Assembly: GCA_035571835.1 (NCBI GenBank)
Contig: DATNBU010000029.1
Span: forward strand, 352,108-416,107
From: Candidatus Limnocylindrales bacterium
GTDB taxonomy: Bacteria > Desulfobacterota > Binatia > UBA1149 > CAITLU01
Length of the DNA: 64,000 bases
Direction: 5' to 3'
A program made the position numbers and the translations under genes. A model generated the notes under the pieces. It searched no databases. It worked only from the letters and a program-made list of their open reading frames with translations, and had not been told where the DNA came from. Of the stretch, positions 35,835 to 45,307 are shown piece by piece; the first letter of the stretch is position 1; the number at the start of each line of letters is the position of its first letter.

Positions 35835-37112
35835 CTAATGCTTGTCCGCGTCGGGCGCCTTGCCGAGCGCAAGGCTGGCAAACGTCTTCACCTTTTCGTT
35901 CGGATGCGAATGCGCCAGCAGCACGAGCTCGGCGGCTCCGTCGTGACCCGCGCGCGTGAGGCCGACCACCGCAGCAAGCGCTGCGCGCTCACTGCCCCTG
36001 TCGACGACGTTACGCAGCGGCTCGACCGCTGCGCTGCCGACCTCACCGATCCGGCGAGCCATGCCCATGCGAACCGCTGCATCGGGATCGTCGAGCAGCG
36101 GCATGACGTCGGACAACGCGGCCGAACCGTCGCGCGCGACGAGCGCCACGCCGGCCGCCAGTCGCACCTGCGGCGACGAATCCTTCTTCATCATCTCGAC
36201 GATGCGGGCACGCGATGCCGCGCTGCCGGCGACCTCGATTGCGATCACGCGCACGGCGGCGTCCGGGTCGTCGAGCAGCTCGAGCTTCTGTGCAGGCGTC
36301 AGCCCGGACGGAAGTGCGGTGAGCGCACGCACCGCTTCGACGCGCATCGCCGATCCCGGCTGCGAAAGCGCGAGCGCCGTCTCCTTGGTACCGGGCAGGG
36401 ATCGCGCGGCCGCAAGCCGCAGCGCCGCCGTACGGACACCCGCTTCGTTTCGCGGGGATTCGGCGATGTGAAGCAGGATCCGCGTTCCCGGATCGCCAAG
36501 ATCGTTCGCGAGATTTTTGCGCTGTCCGAGAAGCGTGATCGCTTCGGCCGCGAGGACCGCGTTGCCGGCTTCGGCGAGCTCGACGAGGCGCACGGCGCCC
36601 GGAGCACCGCCCTGCGCCTGAGGCGCAAGCATCAGGTAGTGCAGCAGCGCATCGAGCGAGCCCGGATCGGGGCTGCGAACGAATGCATCGCCGTGCTCGG
36701 CCACGATGTAGTCCGCATGATTCTCAGGGCGCGACATGCGCCGCGTCCACAGGGTCTGGTCGGGAACCGGATCGAGCACGACGAGCACACGCTCGCCGTC
36801 GTCGAAGCGCACCTGGCGCGAAGCCGACAGCTCTTCCCACGTGATCGTTGTGGTCTTTCCGACGGCGACCGGCCCCGTGACCGACTCGTCGACGACGAGC
36901 GCGGCGGTCCACGCCTTGTCGTCGATCGGTCTGCGGCTGGAGATCGTGCCCGCAACCACTGCAGAAGCGCGCATGCTCGCAGCCAGGATCGACTGTCCGC
37001 CGGCTGCACGCATGCGCGGCTTCGCGGCATTGTCCGCACCGGAAGCCGCGCCGGCAACGGCGACGGCGATCACGAAAAGCAGCGCTGAGGCCGCCGCTGC
37101 GGCTCGTGTCAC
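35835..37112 (-). CDS. HEAT-repeat protein with signal peptide
   Basis: A 425-residue product. A signal peptide or anchor covers residues 1-25. The next ~130 residues form a beta-rich domain (VVAGTISSRRPIDDKAWTAA, FDDGERVLVVLDPV), and the rest is a series of about five HEAT-like helical repeats, for example LLDDPDAAVRVIAIEVAGSA and LLDDPDAAVRMGMARRIGEV. Such repeats bind partner proteins. Its GTG start overlaps the metallohydrolase stop (GTGA), so the two are probably made together and may interact outside the cytoplasm. Confidence 0.78.
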   Translation of the reverse strand: MTRAAAAASALLFVIAVAVAGAASGADNAAKPRMRAAGGQSILAASMRASAVVAGTISSRRPIDDKAWTAALVVDESVTGPVAVGKTTTITWEELSASRQVRFDDGERVLVVLDPVPDQTLWTRRMSRPENHADYIVAEHGDAFVRSPDPGSLDALLHYLMLAPQAQGGAPGAVRLVELAEAGNAVLAAEAITLLGQRKNLANDLGDPGTRILLHIAESPRNEAGVRTAALRLAAARSLPGTKETALALSQPGSAMRVEAVRALTALPSGLTPAQKLELLDDPDAAVRVIAIEVAGSAASRARIVEMMKKDSSPQVRLAAGVALVARDGSAALSDVMPLLDDPDAAVRMGMARRIGEVGSAAVEPLRNVVDRGSERAALAAVVGLTRAGHDGAAELVLLAHSHPNEKVKTFASLALGKAPDADKH

Positions 37113-40100
37113 GGCGCCAGCGGTGCGTCGAAGCCGGGATTTCCGTCGACGTCGGCGTACAGCGCGTTGGTCACGCCGAGCGCCTCGACGCCGCTCTGTC
37201 CGAGGTTGCCGTCGACGAGCTGCGCGAGCGTCGTGTTTCCGGCGGCCGACAGGTCGGCCGGGAAGACCGGGAACATCGGCCGCGAAACGCCGTCGGTACC
37301 CTTGACGACGACCACGTACCACGCATCCGCGGTCAGGTTCGTGAACGGAACGACGACGTGCGCTTCCTTGCGCTGTCCGCCCGGGACCAGCGGGAAGACA
37401 TTGTTGGTCGTGATCGTGAAATCGGTACCGGCCACGAGCGTCATCGTCGGCGTCGCGGTGTACTGGTACGGCTTGCCGACGACCGACGACGTTGCCGCAT
37501 TCGAATAGATGCGGATGGTGTCGAAGTCGGCCCACAGCGGCGCCTGCACCATGATGTCGAGGTCGAGGCCGATGGCCGGATTGGTCGGCGTGAGCAGCGT
37601 GCTGCCGCCGAGCGTGAGGTCGGCCGTGTTCGAGCCATCCACCGCATCGATGAGCTGCGTCTGCACATAGATGCCCTGGCCGCCCGTACAGCGTCCGTCC
37701 TTCACGGCCTGCGCGACCTCGGCGGTATCGAGCGTCAGCAGATCTTCGGTCGAGACTGCCGACCATGTGCGTCCGCCGGCCGTCTCGAGGTTCGTGAACG
37801 CGTGCGTGTCGGTGTCGGTGATCATCGTCGTGATCAGGCCCTGGTTCAGCTGGTTGAACCAGATGCCGATGCGCTCGTTCAGGAACTCACCCTGGTGCTT
37901 GCGGTTGTAACCGTTCCAGAGCTCGAGCGCCTTGAACTGGTGATACAGGTTCCCGCCCGCGGGATTCATGCGGAAGTTCAGTCGATCGGCGGCCGTCATG
38001 CCCGTCGTCGGCGGCACCGTGCCGGTGTCGATCTTCATCGGCGAGTAGTGCGAGCCGATGTGGTTGATCTGCACGACCGTGTCGGGCGTCGCCGTCGGCT
38101 GCGTCAGTGCCAGGTTCTCGATCGCCGCGGGCTCGAGGATGTAGCTGCCGGCCGACGGGAAATCTTCTCCGGCCGGCGCTGCGCCGCCCCAGTCGGTCGA
38201 TCCGCCCGAAGGTTTGGTGGGATCGATCGTGAACGGATACGCGTTGTAGTGCCCGGTGTCCCACGTCGTGATCTCTTCGCCGATCGTCGACGTGAGAAGC
38301 CCCGTGTAGCCGAGGTCCGCAATGTGCGAGGTGAGATCGGTGTGTGCGTGGTGGTCGGTCATGATCACGTTGTCGACGCCTTCGCCGGCGAACTGGCGCA
38401 CGCGATCGTCGTTGCTCACGCGCGAATCGGCGCTCGCGATCGCATGGACGTGGTGATCGGACGAGACGAATCCCGTCGTATCGATCACGCGCGCGATCTG
38501 CGCGACGACGGGTGCGGTCGCACCGGCCGTAACCGTGACGGCCGCGTCATACTCGGAATACTCGGCGCCGCGCGTCACGTAGACGCGGTAGCTGCCGGGC
38601 TCCATGTCGAACTGCACGACGCCGGCGGCATCGGTGTAAATCATGCGCGCGAAGCCGTAAGGCAGCGGGTCGCTCTGGTCGCGATGCAGGCCGGTGCTGT
38701 CGGACAGGATGAGATCCGGCGACGGATCGAACCCGATGACGCTTACGCGCGCCGGCACGGGATCACCGTTCTCGTCGGTGGCCGTCACCGAAATCGCTCC
38801 GGTCTGCGGAAGGTTGAAATCCTGCGTGACCGGCGTTTCCGGGTCGGTCGTGATCATGTGAACCGTCGGCGTCGCAGTGCCGCCTTCGTACGGAGTGCCT
38901 TCGCGCCATGCGGCCATGCCGTAGGTGCCAACGGGCATCGTGCCGGAGTAACAGCCCGACGCGTCGGTGACCCACGTCGACGTGACAGCCTTGATGACGC
39001 CCGACTGCACCGGCCCGGCCGACACGCGCGCACCGGGCGCGGGGACACCGTTGACATCCACGCAGCCGGCGACCGTTCCCGACAGGCGGCCCTTGACGAG
39101 GTTCTCGAGTGAAACCGCATTGGCGCCGCTGCCGTTGCCGACGCCGAAGTAGCGCGTGAATGTCTTGCTGCCGCCGCTCAGCACTTTGAAGTTCGGTGGC
39201 TCGCCGCCGACGATCGGCCCGAGCACGCTCTGGCTGTGCAGAAGATACGTCACGCCGCTGGTCGAGAAGTATCCGGTCGGATCGGCGTCCGAAGTCGGCG
39301 GCATCGTCACGATGCCGTAGTCGACGCCTTGAGCCTCGCCATAGCCGATGAAGTCGAGCACTCCGGCGTCGGCCGTCAGGCGCACGCCGAGACCCGCATC
39401 GGTCGAGCTCGCCCACTGCTCGAGCTCGCCGGCGGCGTTGACGTAGTCGCCGACGAAGAAGCCCGTCTGGACCGGCTCGTTGTTGAAGATCGTCGTGTCG
39501 AGCCGGAGGTACGTGGCGCCCGCTTCCAGTGTGTAGTCGGTGCAGCCCTCCACGTCCTGATCCACGTCGTCGGCCGACGGAGGGAAGTCGAGGCCGGCAT
39601 CGGCGATGATCGTCGACGGATTGACGAAGTCGAGCAGATCGTCCGGGCCGCACGCGCGCACGACGGCCGGTCCGCCGTTGCTGCCGTCGTTGACGATCTC
39701 GACGCTGGTCGCGTTGATGACGGTTTCGATGTTGATCGCCGGCTGCATCTCCAGGAAGTTGTCGACGCCCGGATTCGAGACGAGCTCGGCATCGATGATG
39801 TTGCCGCCGAAGCCGCCGACGCTGTACATGTCGCGCACGCCGCCCTTCTGGATGATGAAGCGCGCCTCGGCGTTCTCCATCATGATGTCGCCGGGCTGGC
39901 CGTCGGCGAGAGGTCCCGTCAGCAGCTCTGCGGCGTTGGTGATGATGTGCGCGTTGGCCAGGCCGACACACGAATTGTCGGCGGACGAATTGTCGAACAC
40001 GTCGCAGTCGACCGTCGTGCCGGAAGCGCCGTTGAGCGCACGGCACGCCTCGCAGCGGATGGCCAGGAGGGCACAGCCGCCGAGCGCGAGCGCAGTCGTG

Positions 40101-40840
40101 GCGCCGCAGCGGCCACGGGCAAGCTCGAGGAGCGGCTGCGTCGTGACGTTGCAGGATGCGGTCAGTTTACCGCCAAACGTCCCGATCGCTTTCACGATCT
40201 TCTCGTTGCCGGTGAGCTGGGCCGCAAGGGCCGAGGTCAGCTCCGCAGCCGAGGTGGCTTGCGGCACGTCGTCACCGGCCAGCGACGCCTTGATCGCGTT
40301 GAGGCCTTCTTTCCAGATCGCGTTGTACAGCTTGCCGCCGGCGCCGACGAGCGCGCTCTGGCATTCGGAGGCGGCCTCGTCGTCGTACGGAAGAAGCCGC
40401 CACAGCTCGTCGACGTTGAGACCGAAGATGTCACGAATGGTCGCATGCGCGCCGGCATCGCCGGCGCCGGCCGACACGCCGAGCGTCGATCCGAAGTCGG
40501 GCGCCGCGCTGCAGTCCGCCAGAATATCGGCGGCCTTGTCCTTCGCCTTGGCGAGCTTGGCCTTGGGGTCGTTGGTCAGGCACGCGTCGGCAGTGCGAGT
40601 CTGCGTGAACAGGCCGAGCTTTTCCTCGTCGCTCGACTGCGCGGCCTTGATGCACGCGGCGTTGGCCTTGGTCTGCGTCTTGCCGATCTTTGCCGCCTGC
40701 TTGAGAAGGTTGTTCGCGCATTCCTGCTGCGCGGCCGACTGCGCCGCTGCCCACGCGCCCGACGGCTGCAGAGCGTTCGCGGCCAGAACGGCAACCAGCA
40801 GGACCAATGAACGCGAGAGACCACGATTGGCGGTCGACAT
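37109..40840 (-). CDS. Giant secreted CehA/McbA-like PHP metallohydrolase
   Basis: A 1243-residue exported protein with a signal peptide (1-34). The N-terminal ~250 residues are Ala/Lys-rich with scattered Cys (QECANNLLKQAAKIGKTQTK). A long beta-rich middle part includes carboxypeptidase-regulatory-like segments (GCVDVNGVPAPGARVSAGPV). A PHP-type metal site follows: VSSDHHVHAIASADSRVSND and NVIMTDHHAHTDLTSHI. It resembles the CehA/McbA family, whose founders hydrolyse carbamate esters such as carbaryl, but it is far longer and the substrate is unknown. GGAGG lies seven bases before the ATG. It is translationally coupled to the HEAT gene. Confidence 0.8.
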   Translation of the reverse strand: MSTANRGLSRSLVLLVAVLAANALQPSGAWAAAQSAAQQECANNLLKQAAKIGKTQTKANAACIKAAQSSDEEKLGLFTQTRTADACLTNDPKAKLAKAKDKAADILADCSAAPDFGSTLGVSAGAGDAGAHATIRDIFGLNVDELWRLLPYDDEAASECQSALVGAGGKLYNAIWKEGLNAIKASLAGDDVPQATSAAELTSALAAQLTGNEKIVKAIGTFGGKLTASCNVTTQPLLELARGRCGATTALALGGCALLAIRCEACRALNGASGTTVDCDVFDNSSADNSCVGLANAHIITNAAELLTGPLADGQPGDIMMENAEARFIIQKGGVRDMYSVGGFGGNIIDAELVSNPGVDNFLEMQPAINIETVINATSVEIVNDGSNGGPAVVRACGPDDLLDFVNPSTIIADAGLDFPPSADDVDQDVEGCTDYTLEAGATYLRLDTTIFNNEPVQTGFFVGDYVNAAGELEQWASSTDAGLGVRLTADAGVLDFIGYGEAQGVDYGIVTMPPTSDADPTGYFSTSGVTYLLHSQSVLGPIVGGEPPNFKVLSGGSKTFTRYFGVGNGSGANAVSLENLVKGRLSGTVAGCVDVNGVPAPGARVSAGPVQSGVIKAVTSTWVTDASGCYSGTMPVGTYGMAAWREGTPYEGGTATPTVHMITTDPETPVTQDFNLPQTGAISVTATDENGDPVPARVSVIGFDPSPDLILSDSTGLHRDQSDPLPYGFARMIYTDAAGVVQFDMEPGSYRVYVTRGAEYSEYDAAVTVTAGATAPVVAQIARVIDTTGFVSSDHHVHAIASADSRVSNDDRVRQFAGEGVDNVIMTDHHAHTDLTSHIADLGYTGLLTSTIGEEITTWDTGHYNAYPFTIDPTKPSGGSTDWGGAAPAGEDFPSAGSYILEPAAIENLALTQPTATPDTVVQINHIGSHYSPMKIDTGTVPPTTGMTAADRLNFRMNPAGGNLYHQFKALELWNGYNRKHQGEFLNERIGIWFNQLNQGLITTMITDTDTHAFTNLETAGGRTWSAVSTEDLLTLDTAEVAQAVKDGRCTGGQGIYVQTQLIDAVDGSNTADLTLGGSTLLTPTNPAIGLDLDIMVQAPLWADFDTIRIYSNAATSSVVGKPYQYTATPTMTLVAGTDFTITTNNVFPLVPGGQRKEAHVVVPFTNLTADAWYVVVVKGTDGVSRPMFPVFPADLSAAGNTTLAQLVDGNLGQSGVEALGVTNALYADVDGNPGFDAPLAP

Positions 40841-41068
40841 GGGCAACCCTCCTTACCCGGCTGTCTTGGCTGTCTTGATGATACGGCTCGTCTATGGACT
40901 GTCCCCGGGGCACGGCCGAGGGGAAGTCGCAGGGAACGCGCTATTAGCCGGTTTGCCGAAGCTTCGTCAATGCACGGCAGAAAGGGCGGACGACGGCGCG
41001 CACGCTCAGCGCGCCGCCGTCGCTGCAGTCTCGCCGCGCTGACGCGCCGCGTATCGTAATCGGCAAGC

Positions 41069-41791
41069 CTACTCGACGCGGCCTGTCACCGGGGGCTCGA
41101 CGTGGCGTCCTTCGAGCACGCTCCGGTAAACGAAGCCCGCGATCGCTGCACCGGCGATCGGTGCCACCCAGAAAAGCCAGAGCTGCTGGAGCGCCCATCC
41201 TCCGACGAACAGCGCCGGTCCCGTGCTGCGTGCGGGATTCACCGACGTGTTGGTGACCGGGATGCTGATCAGATGGATCAGCGTCAGCGCGAGCCCGATT
41301 GCCATGCCGGCAAATCCGACGGGTGCCCGTTGATGCGTCGAGCCGAGAATCACCATCAGGAACATGAACGTCATGACGACTTCGGTCACGAGCGCCGACA
41401 GCAGCGAGTACGACCCAGGCGAATGCGCTGCGTATCCGTTCGACGCGAACCCGCCCGCGAGACTGAAGCCGGCGTTGCCGCTGGCGATCACCAGCAGAAC
41501 GGCTGCACCGACAATCGCTCCCGTCACCTGCGCCACAATGTACGGGATCACATCCGACGACGGGAAGCGCCCGCCAGCCCACAATCCGACCGAAACGGCG
41601 GGATTGAAATGTCCGCCCGAAACGGGACCGAACGCGTACGCGCCGCTGAGCACGGTCAGTCCGAAAGCGAGAGACACACCGAGAAGGCCAATTCCGACTT
41701 GCGGAAAAGCGGCCGCGAGCACCGCGCTGCCGCAGCCGCCGAGAACCAGCCAGAATGTTCCGAGGAATTCTGCCGCGAGCTTCGAACCCAT
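41069..41791 (-). CDS. aqpZ: Aquaporin Z
   Basis: Water channel of the inner membrane, 240 residues with six helices. Both pore motifs are present: [19 protein letters not shown] and [20 protein letters not shown]. The narrow-filter residues of AqpZ, His in [11 protein letters not shown] and Arg in NPARS, are kept, which points to a water-selective channel and not a glycerol facilitator. AAGGAG lies seven bases before the ATG. Confidence 0.94.
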   Translation of the reverse strand: MGSKLAAEFLGTFWLVLGGCGSAVLAAAFPQVGIGLLGVSLAFGLTVLSGAYAFGPVSGGHFNPAVSVGLWAGGRFPSSDVIPYIVAQVTGAIVGAAVLLVIASGNAGFSLAGGFASNGYAAHSPGSYSLLSALVTEVVMTFMFLMVILGSTHQRAPVGFAGMAIGLALTLIHLISIPVTNTSVNPARSTGPALFVGGWALQQLWLFWVAPIAGAAIAGFVYRSVLEGRHVEPPVTGRVE

Positions 41792-41820
41792 ATGTCGTCT
41801 CCTTGCTGTTTCGGCCGGGT

Positions 41821-41970
41821 TCAGGGAACCGCGCAGGTCTGCGTGTTTCCCATCCCCGAGCATTCCGACGCGATTCGGTCGTAACAGACGCCGCTGCCGG
41901 AGGTCTCGATCTCGACGAGCAGATGCCCGTGATCGACGCCCGGCACAAGCGGTGCGCCGACGATGCTCAC
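41821..41970 (-). other. Short frame, possible gene remnant
   Basis: A frame on the minus strand ends [18 protein letters not shown]...CAVP and does not have the Arg-rich look of a shadow. A GTG at 41970 would give 49 residues; the open frame runs further up without a good start or ribosome binding site. It could be the tail of a decayed secreted Cys-containing protein. I see nothing else in the 301 bp between aqpZ and the coiled-coil gene. Confidence 0.25.
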
Positions 41971-42092
41971 GTCAACTTCGCGCAGGTATGTCCAAGGGTG
42001 AAGACCGACCGACGTGCTCGACGGACGGCGCCTTCCTGATTCCGAAAGGAGCTGCAGGTGGCCAGCGGTGGGGGCTTCGCCTGACTGCCGAT

Positions 42093-42551
42093 TCAGCGCG
42101 GACGCTGGCGAATCAAGCCCGCCATCTCGGTGCGTAGCCGGTGGCGTTCGTCCTCGCGCAGCTTGCGCGCGTCCTCGAGCACGCTTTCCACGCGCGTGCG
42201 CTGGGCCGCCAGGGACCTGGATCGAGCGATCTCTTCGCGCTGCGCTTCGAGAGCAGCCGTGTCGCGCCGCAGCTTCTCGCGCAGCCCGTCGAGGAAGCGG
42301 CGCTGGTCCTCCAGCACCTTGAGGTCCTCTTCGAAAACGGCGCGGTCCGCTTCCAGCTGTTGTCGCTGCTGCTCGAGCTCGCGTTGCTGCTGCTCCAGGT
42401 GCTGCCGGAGACGTGCAGGCGCCAGGCCGTCCGGGTCGCTTTCGAGTAGCTCGTCGCGGTCGTTGCGGCCGCCGGCGGCGTCGGATTTTCGTTCGACGCG
42501 ACGAGGGCCGAAGTTGAGGACTCCGCGTCTGTCCTTCAGAAACGACGACAT
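42093..42551 (-). CDS. Coiled-coil protein downstream of roadblock genes
   Basis: A 152-residue soluble protein, hydrophilic throughout. Residues about 45-145 are a continuous Glu/Gln/Arg-rich coiled coil (HLEQQQRELEQQRQQLEADR). No enzyme motif or membrane segment is present. AAAGGAG lies five bases before the ATG. It is the last gene of the amt-roadblock set, 42 bp after the second roadblock gene. A scaffold role is a guess from the coiled coil. Confidence 0.7.
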   Translation of the reverse strand: MSSFLKDRRGVLNFGPRRVERKSDAAGGRNDRDELLESDPDGLAPARLRQHLEQQQRELEQQRQQLEADRAVFEEDLKVLEDQRRFLDGLREKLRRDTAALEAQREEIARSRSLAAQRTRVESVLEDARKLREDERHRLRTEMAGLIRQRPR

Positions 42552-42593
42552 GGAAGCTCCTTTGCCTGGTTGGAACCGCAGGCGGATGGCGGA

Positions 42594-43118
42594 TCAGTCT
42601 TCGACCAGGTGACCACGATAGTACCGTGCAACCTTGCGCTCCGGTGCGGCGACCGGCGCCGGCCTCGCGGCGCTTTCGACCTTCGCAGCCGGCGCCGCGA
42701 ACCCGGGCGACGAGATCGACGAGCCGGCAAACGATCCGCCCGTGCCGTTGGTACCGACCGCTGTTCCGTTGATTGCGCCGGTCAGCCTTCGATCGGCGAG
42801 ATTCATCGCCATCTTGAGCGCAGGAAGATTGACCGAATGCGCCGCGAGCACGCACAGCGCTCCACCTTTGACGAACCGCTTCACGCAAAGCACGTGATCG
42901 GAAAACCGCACCATGCAGCTTTCGAGATCGTCGCCGAGCGATGCGAAGCTTTCGGACAACCGCTCGATGCGCGGTCCGAGCTCGGAAAACATCGCCGCAT
43001 CGAAGAGCGACGGCATCTCCATCGCCAGCAGCGTCCCGTTTGCGCCCAGCACGAATCCGCCCTCGACGCCCTGAACGTCCTTGAGTGCCAGAAGTGTCGC
43101 ACGAATGATGTCGCTCAT
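42594..43118 (-). CDS. Roadblock/LC7-domain protein
   Basis: A 174-residue cytoplasmic protein. Residues 1-120 form a Roadblock/LC7 domain (MSDIIRATLLALKDVQGVEG, GANGTLLAMEM, LSESFASLGDDLES, HVLCVKRFVKGGALCVLAA), the MglB/dynein-light-chain fold. The last ~55 residues are a low-complexity Ala/Pro/Ser tail ending in a basic KVARYYRGHLVED. MglB-type proteins regulate small Ras-like GTPases, but none is encoded nearby. It lies 22 bp after the smaller roadblock-like gene. Confidence 0.82.
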   Translation of the reverse strand: MSDIIRATLLALKDVQGVEGGFVLGANGTLLAMEMPSLFDAAMFSELGPRIERLSESFASLGDDLESCMVRFSDHVLCVKRFVKGGALCVLAAHSVNLPALKMAMNLADRRLTGAINGTAVGTNGTGGSFAGSSISSPGFAAPAAKVESAARPAPVAAPERKVARYYRGHLVED

Positions 43119-43140
43119 CGGAAATCCCTCACGCAGGCGC

Positions 43141-43446
43141 CTATCGGAATCCGAGAATTTCCCTGATGCTGGTCATCGTGATTTCCGGCCGTGGCCTGAC
43201 GCCCACGGTGTTGCCGTTCTCGTCGAAATAGATCAGGCAGCGGCCGCGCCGGAACTCGCAGTCGAGCTCCTGAAATCCGTCGAGGCCGAGGCCGTCTCCG
43301 ACCAGTTTTGCGAGTTGCGTTGCGTAGGCGGCCGCGGTGGCGAACTGCTCGGCATCTGCGCCCTTGGAGCTGAGCAGCGAGCCTTCCGGCGAAAGCAGCA
43401 CCATCATCTTCAGCATCTCGCTGTTGTCGGCGTTCATCGTATCCAT
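43141..43446 (-). CDS. Small roadblock-like protein next to amt
   Basis: A 101-residue soluble protein. Its order MMVLLSPEGSLLSSKG, an Ala-rich helix, then RGRCLIYFDENGNTVGVRP fits a minimal roadblock-like alpha/beta fold, though weaker than in the next gene. The ATG lies one base after the amt stop, so its translation almost certainly depends on amt. Together with the 42594 product it could form a heterodimer. The usual PII (glnK) gene is missing at this place. Confidence 0.65.
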   Translation of the reverse strand: MDTMNADNSEMLKMMVLLSPEGSLLSSKGADAEQFATAAAYATQLAKLVGDGLGLDGFQELDCEFRRGRCLIYFDENGNTVGVRPRPEITMTSIREILGFR

Positions 43447-43447
43447 C

Positions 43448-45307
43448 TCAGGCCACCGCGACTTCGGGGCGAGTTACCGGAGAGCCGCCTCCGAGCACCA
43501 GCGACGCGGCACCCTCGGTGACGGTGCGGTCGGGAAGCAGCACCATCTCCGGATAGCCGGGGATTCCCATTTCGGTCGTGTCCAGACCCGCGAGCTCGTC
43601 CTCCACCGACGATCGCATCGGGGTGATCACGTTGCTGATCCGGAACCACATGTAGGCCATCGGTACGGCAAACGCGGCGAGCGTCGCGCAGCTGACCATC
43701 TGCATCCACAGCTGCGACGCGTCGCCGTAGAGCAGGCCGCGCACACCGTCGGCGCCGTATGCGGCCACCATCGAATCGCGCACCACGCCGTTCCAGCCCG
43801 CGCCGTAGTCGCCGTTGGCAAAGATGCCGACCGAGAGCACGCCCCAGCATCCGCAGACTCCGTGTACCGAGATTGCGCCGCATGGATCGTCGACGCCGCG
43901 CGACTCGATGAAGAATACCGCCGTCACGACGAGCCATCCTGCAATGCCGCCGATCATGACGGCGGCCCACGGGGCAACGAACGCGCACCCGGCGGTAATC
44001 GCCACGAGGCCGGCGAGCATGCCGTTGCAGAGCATCGTCGGATCGGGCTTCAGCTCGCGCGTAAGCAGAGTGATGTATGCGGTTGCTGCGGCAGCAACGC
44101 TCGCGAGCATCGTGTTCACGACCACGAACGAGATGCGCAGATCCGTGCCGGCCAGCGTCGATCCGGGGTTGAAGCCGAACCATCCGAACGCGAGGATGAA
44201 AGTTCCGAGCGCGACCATCGGCACGCTGTGGCCCGGCATTGCGCGCGGCCTTCCCTGCGCGTCGAATTTGCCGATGCGCGGTCCGAGGATGGATGCACCG
44301 ACAAGCGCGATCACACCTCCCATCATGTGCACGACGCCTGAACCGGCGAAGTCGACCGCGCCGTGACCAAGACCCCAGTTCCGGCCGCCCTGCGCGAGGA
44401 ACCCACCGCCCCAGACCCAGTTCGCATAGAGGCAGTACGGCAGTGCGATCCACAGCCCGAACAGCACGAAGTTCTTGAACGACCACCGCTCTGCCATCGC
44501 GCCGGTCGGGATGGTCGCCGTCGTATCCATGAACACCATCATGAAGAAGAACAGCGCCATCACGCTCACGTCGGACATCCCGTTCAGGAAGAACCCCTTG
44601 GTTCCCATGAATCCGTACTGGAACGCCGACGTGACCGCGCCCGAAGCATCGAGGACAGGGTTCAGTCCGACGCCTTCGTTGAGCGTCGACAAGCCGGGTC
44701 CGAGCGACGGATACCAGCCAGGTGGAACCGCGCCGTTCCACCAGTTCCCCCAGCCGATGGCGAAGCCGTAAGCCCAGAAGCCGAGGCAGCCGAGCGGATA
44801 GATCATGAAGTTCATCGCCGTCGTGTGCGACGAGTTCTTCGAGCGGCACAGACCGGTCTCGACCGACATGAAGCCGGCCTGCATGAACATCACCAGGAAG
44901 CCGCAGATGAGAACCCACACGAAATTGATCGAGTAAAGATTGTGCGCCATGCGGTCGTAGAGATCCGAGATGGCGAGCGCGGCAGGGATGTCGCCCTTGC
45001 CGTCACCGGCCGGTGTTGCCCAGACTCCCGACGACGCTCCGGTCGGATCGGGCCACTTCGCTTTCTTCTCGGCGCTCGTCGCCGTGAAGTACGATGGCAA
45101 CGCGGGACTACTCGCTTCGGCCGCCGGTTCCGGCGCCGCCACGGCAGCGACTTCTTCCTGCACCGGGGCTGCCTTCAGATCGCTTCGGGCCGATCCTTTC
45201 CGATCGGCTGCTCCCGCGGCGTCCCCCATGACCACCGCAAAAGCTGTGAGCAGAATCGCTCCCCTCCAGATCGATCGTTTCGATACTCGCGAGCTTGATC
45301 GCTTCAT
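43448..45307 (-). CDS. amt: Ammonium transporter
   Basis: Amt/Mep/Rh-family channel in the inner membrane, 619 residues. A signal-like hydrophobic stretch (about 12-34) is followed by an unusual ~85-residue Ala/Pro/Lys-rich extension before the eleven-helix core. Core marks are SVETGLCRSKNSSHTTAMNF, the pore histidines in SGVVHMMGGVIALVGA and ISVHGVCGCWGVLSVGIFA, and ILAFGWFGFNPGS. The C-terminus carries MGIPGYPEMVL, where PII normally binds. AAGGA lies six bases before the ATG. A sigma-54 promoter is proposed at 45459-45474. It heads an operon with two roadblock-type genes and a coiled-coil gene. Confidence 0.95.
   Translation of the reverse strand: MKRSSSRVSKRSIWRGAILLTAFAVVMGDAAGAADRKGSARSDLKAAPVQEEVAAVAAPEPAAEASSPALPSYFTATSAEKKAKWPDPTGASSGVWATPAGDGKGDIPAALAISDLYDRMAHNLYSINFVWVLICGFLVMFMQAGFMSVETGLCRSKNSSHTTAMNFMIYPLGCLGFWAYGFAIGWGNWWNGAVPPGWYPSLGPGLSTLNEGVGLNPVLDASGAVTSAFQYGFMGTKGFFLNGMSDVSVMALFFFMMVFMDTTATIPTGAMAERWSFKNFVLFGLWIALPYCLYANWVWGGGFLAQGGRNWGLGHGAVDFAGSGVVHMMGGVIALVGASILGPRIGKFDAQGRPRAMPGHSVPMVALGTFILAFGWFGFNPGSTLAGTDLRISFVVVNTMLASVAAAATAYITLLTRELKPDPTMLCNGMLAGLVAITAGCAFVAPWAAVMIGGIAGWLVVTAVFFIESRGVDDPCGAISVHGVCGCWGVLSVGIFANGDYGAGWNGVVRDSMVAAYGADGVRGLLYGDASQLWMQMVSCATLAAFAVPMAYMWFRISNVITPMRSSVEDELAGLDTTEMGIPGYPEMVLLPDRTVTEGAASLVLGGGSPVTRPEVAVA

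Noticed and set aside
38763..40046. Long minus-strand Arg-rich frame inside the metallohydrolase gene
   Set aside because: Out-of-frame shadow typical of GC-rich DNA.
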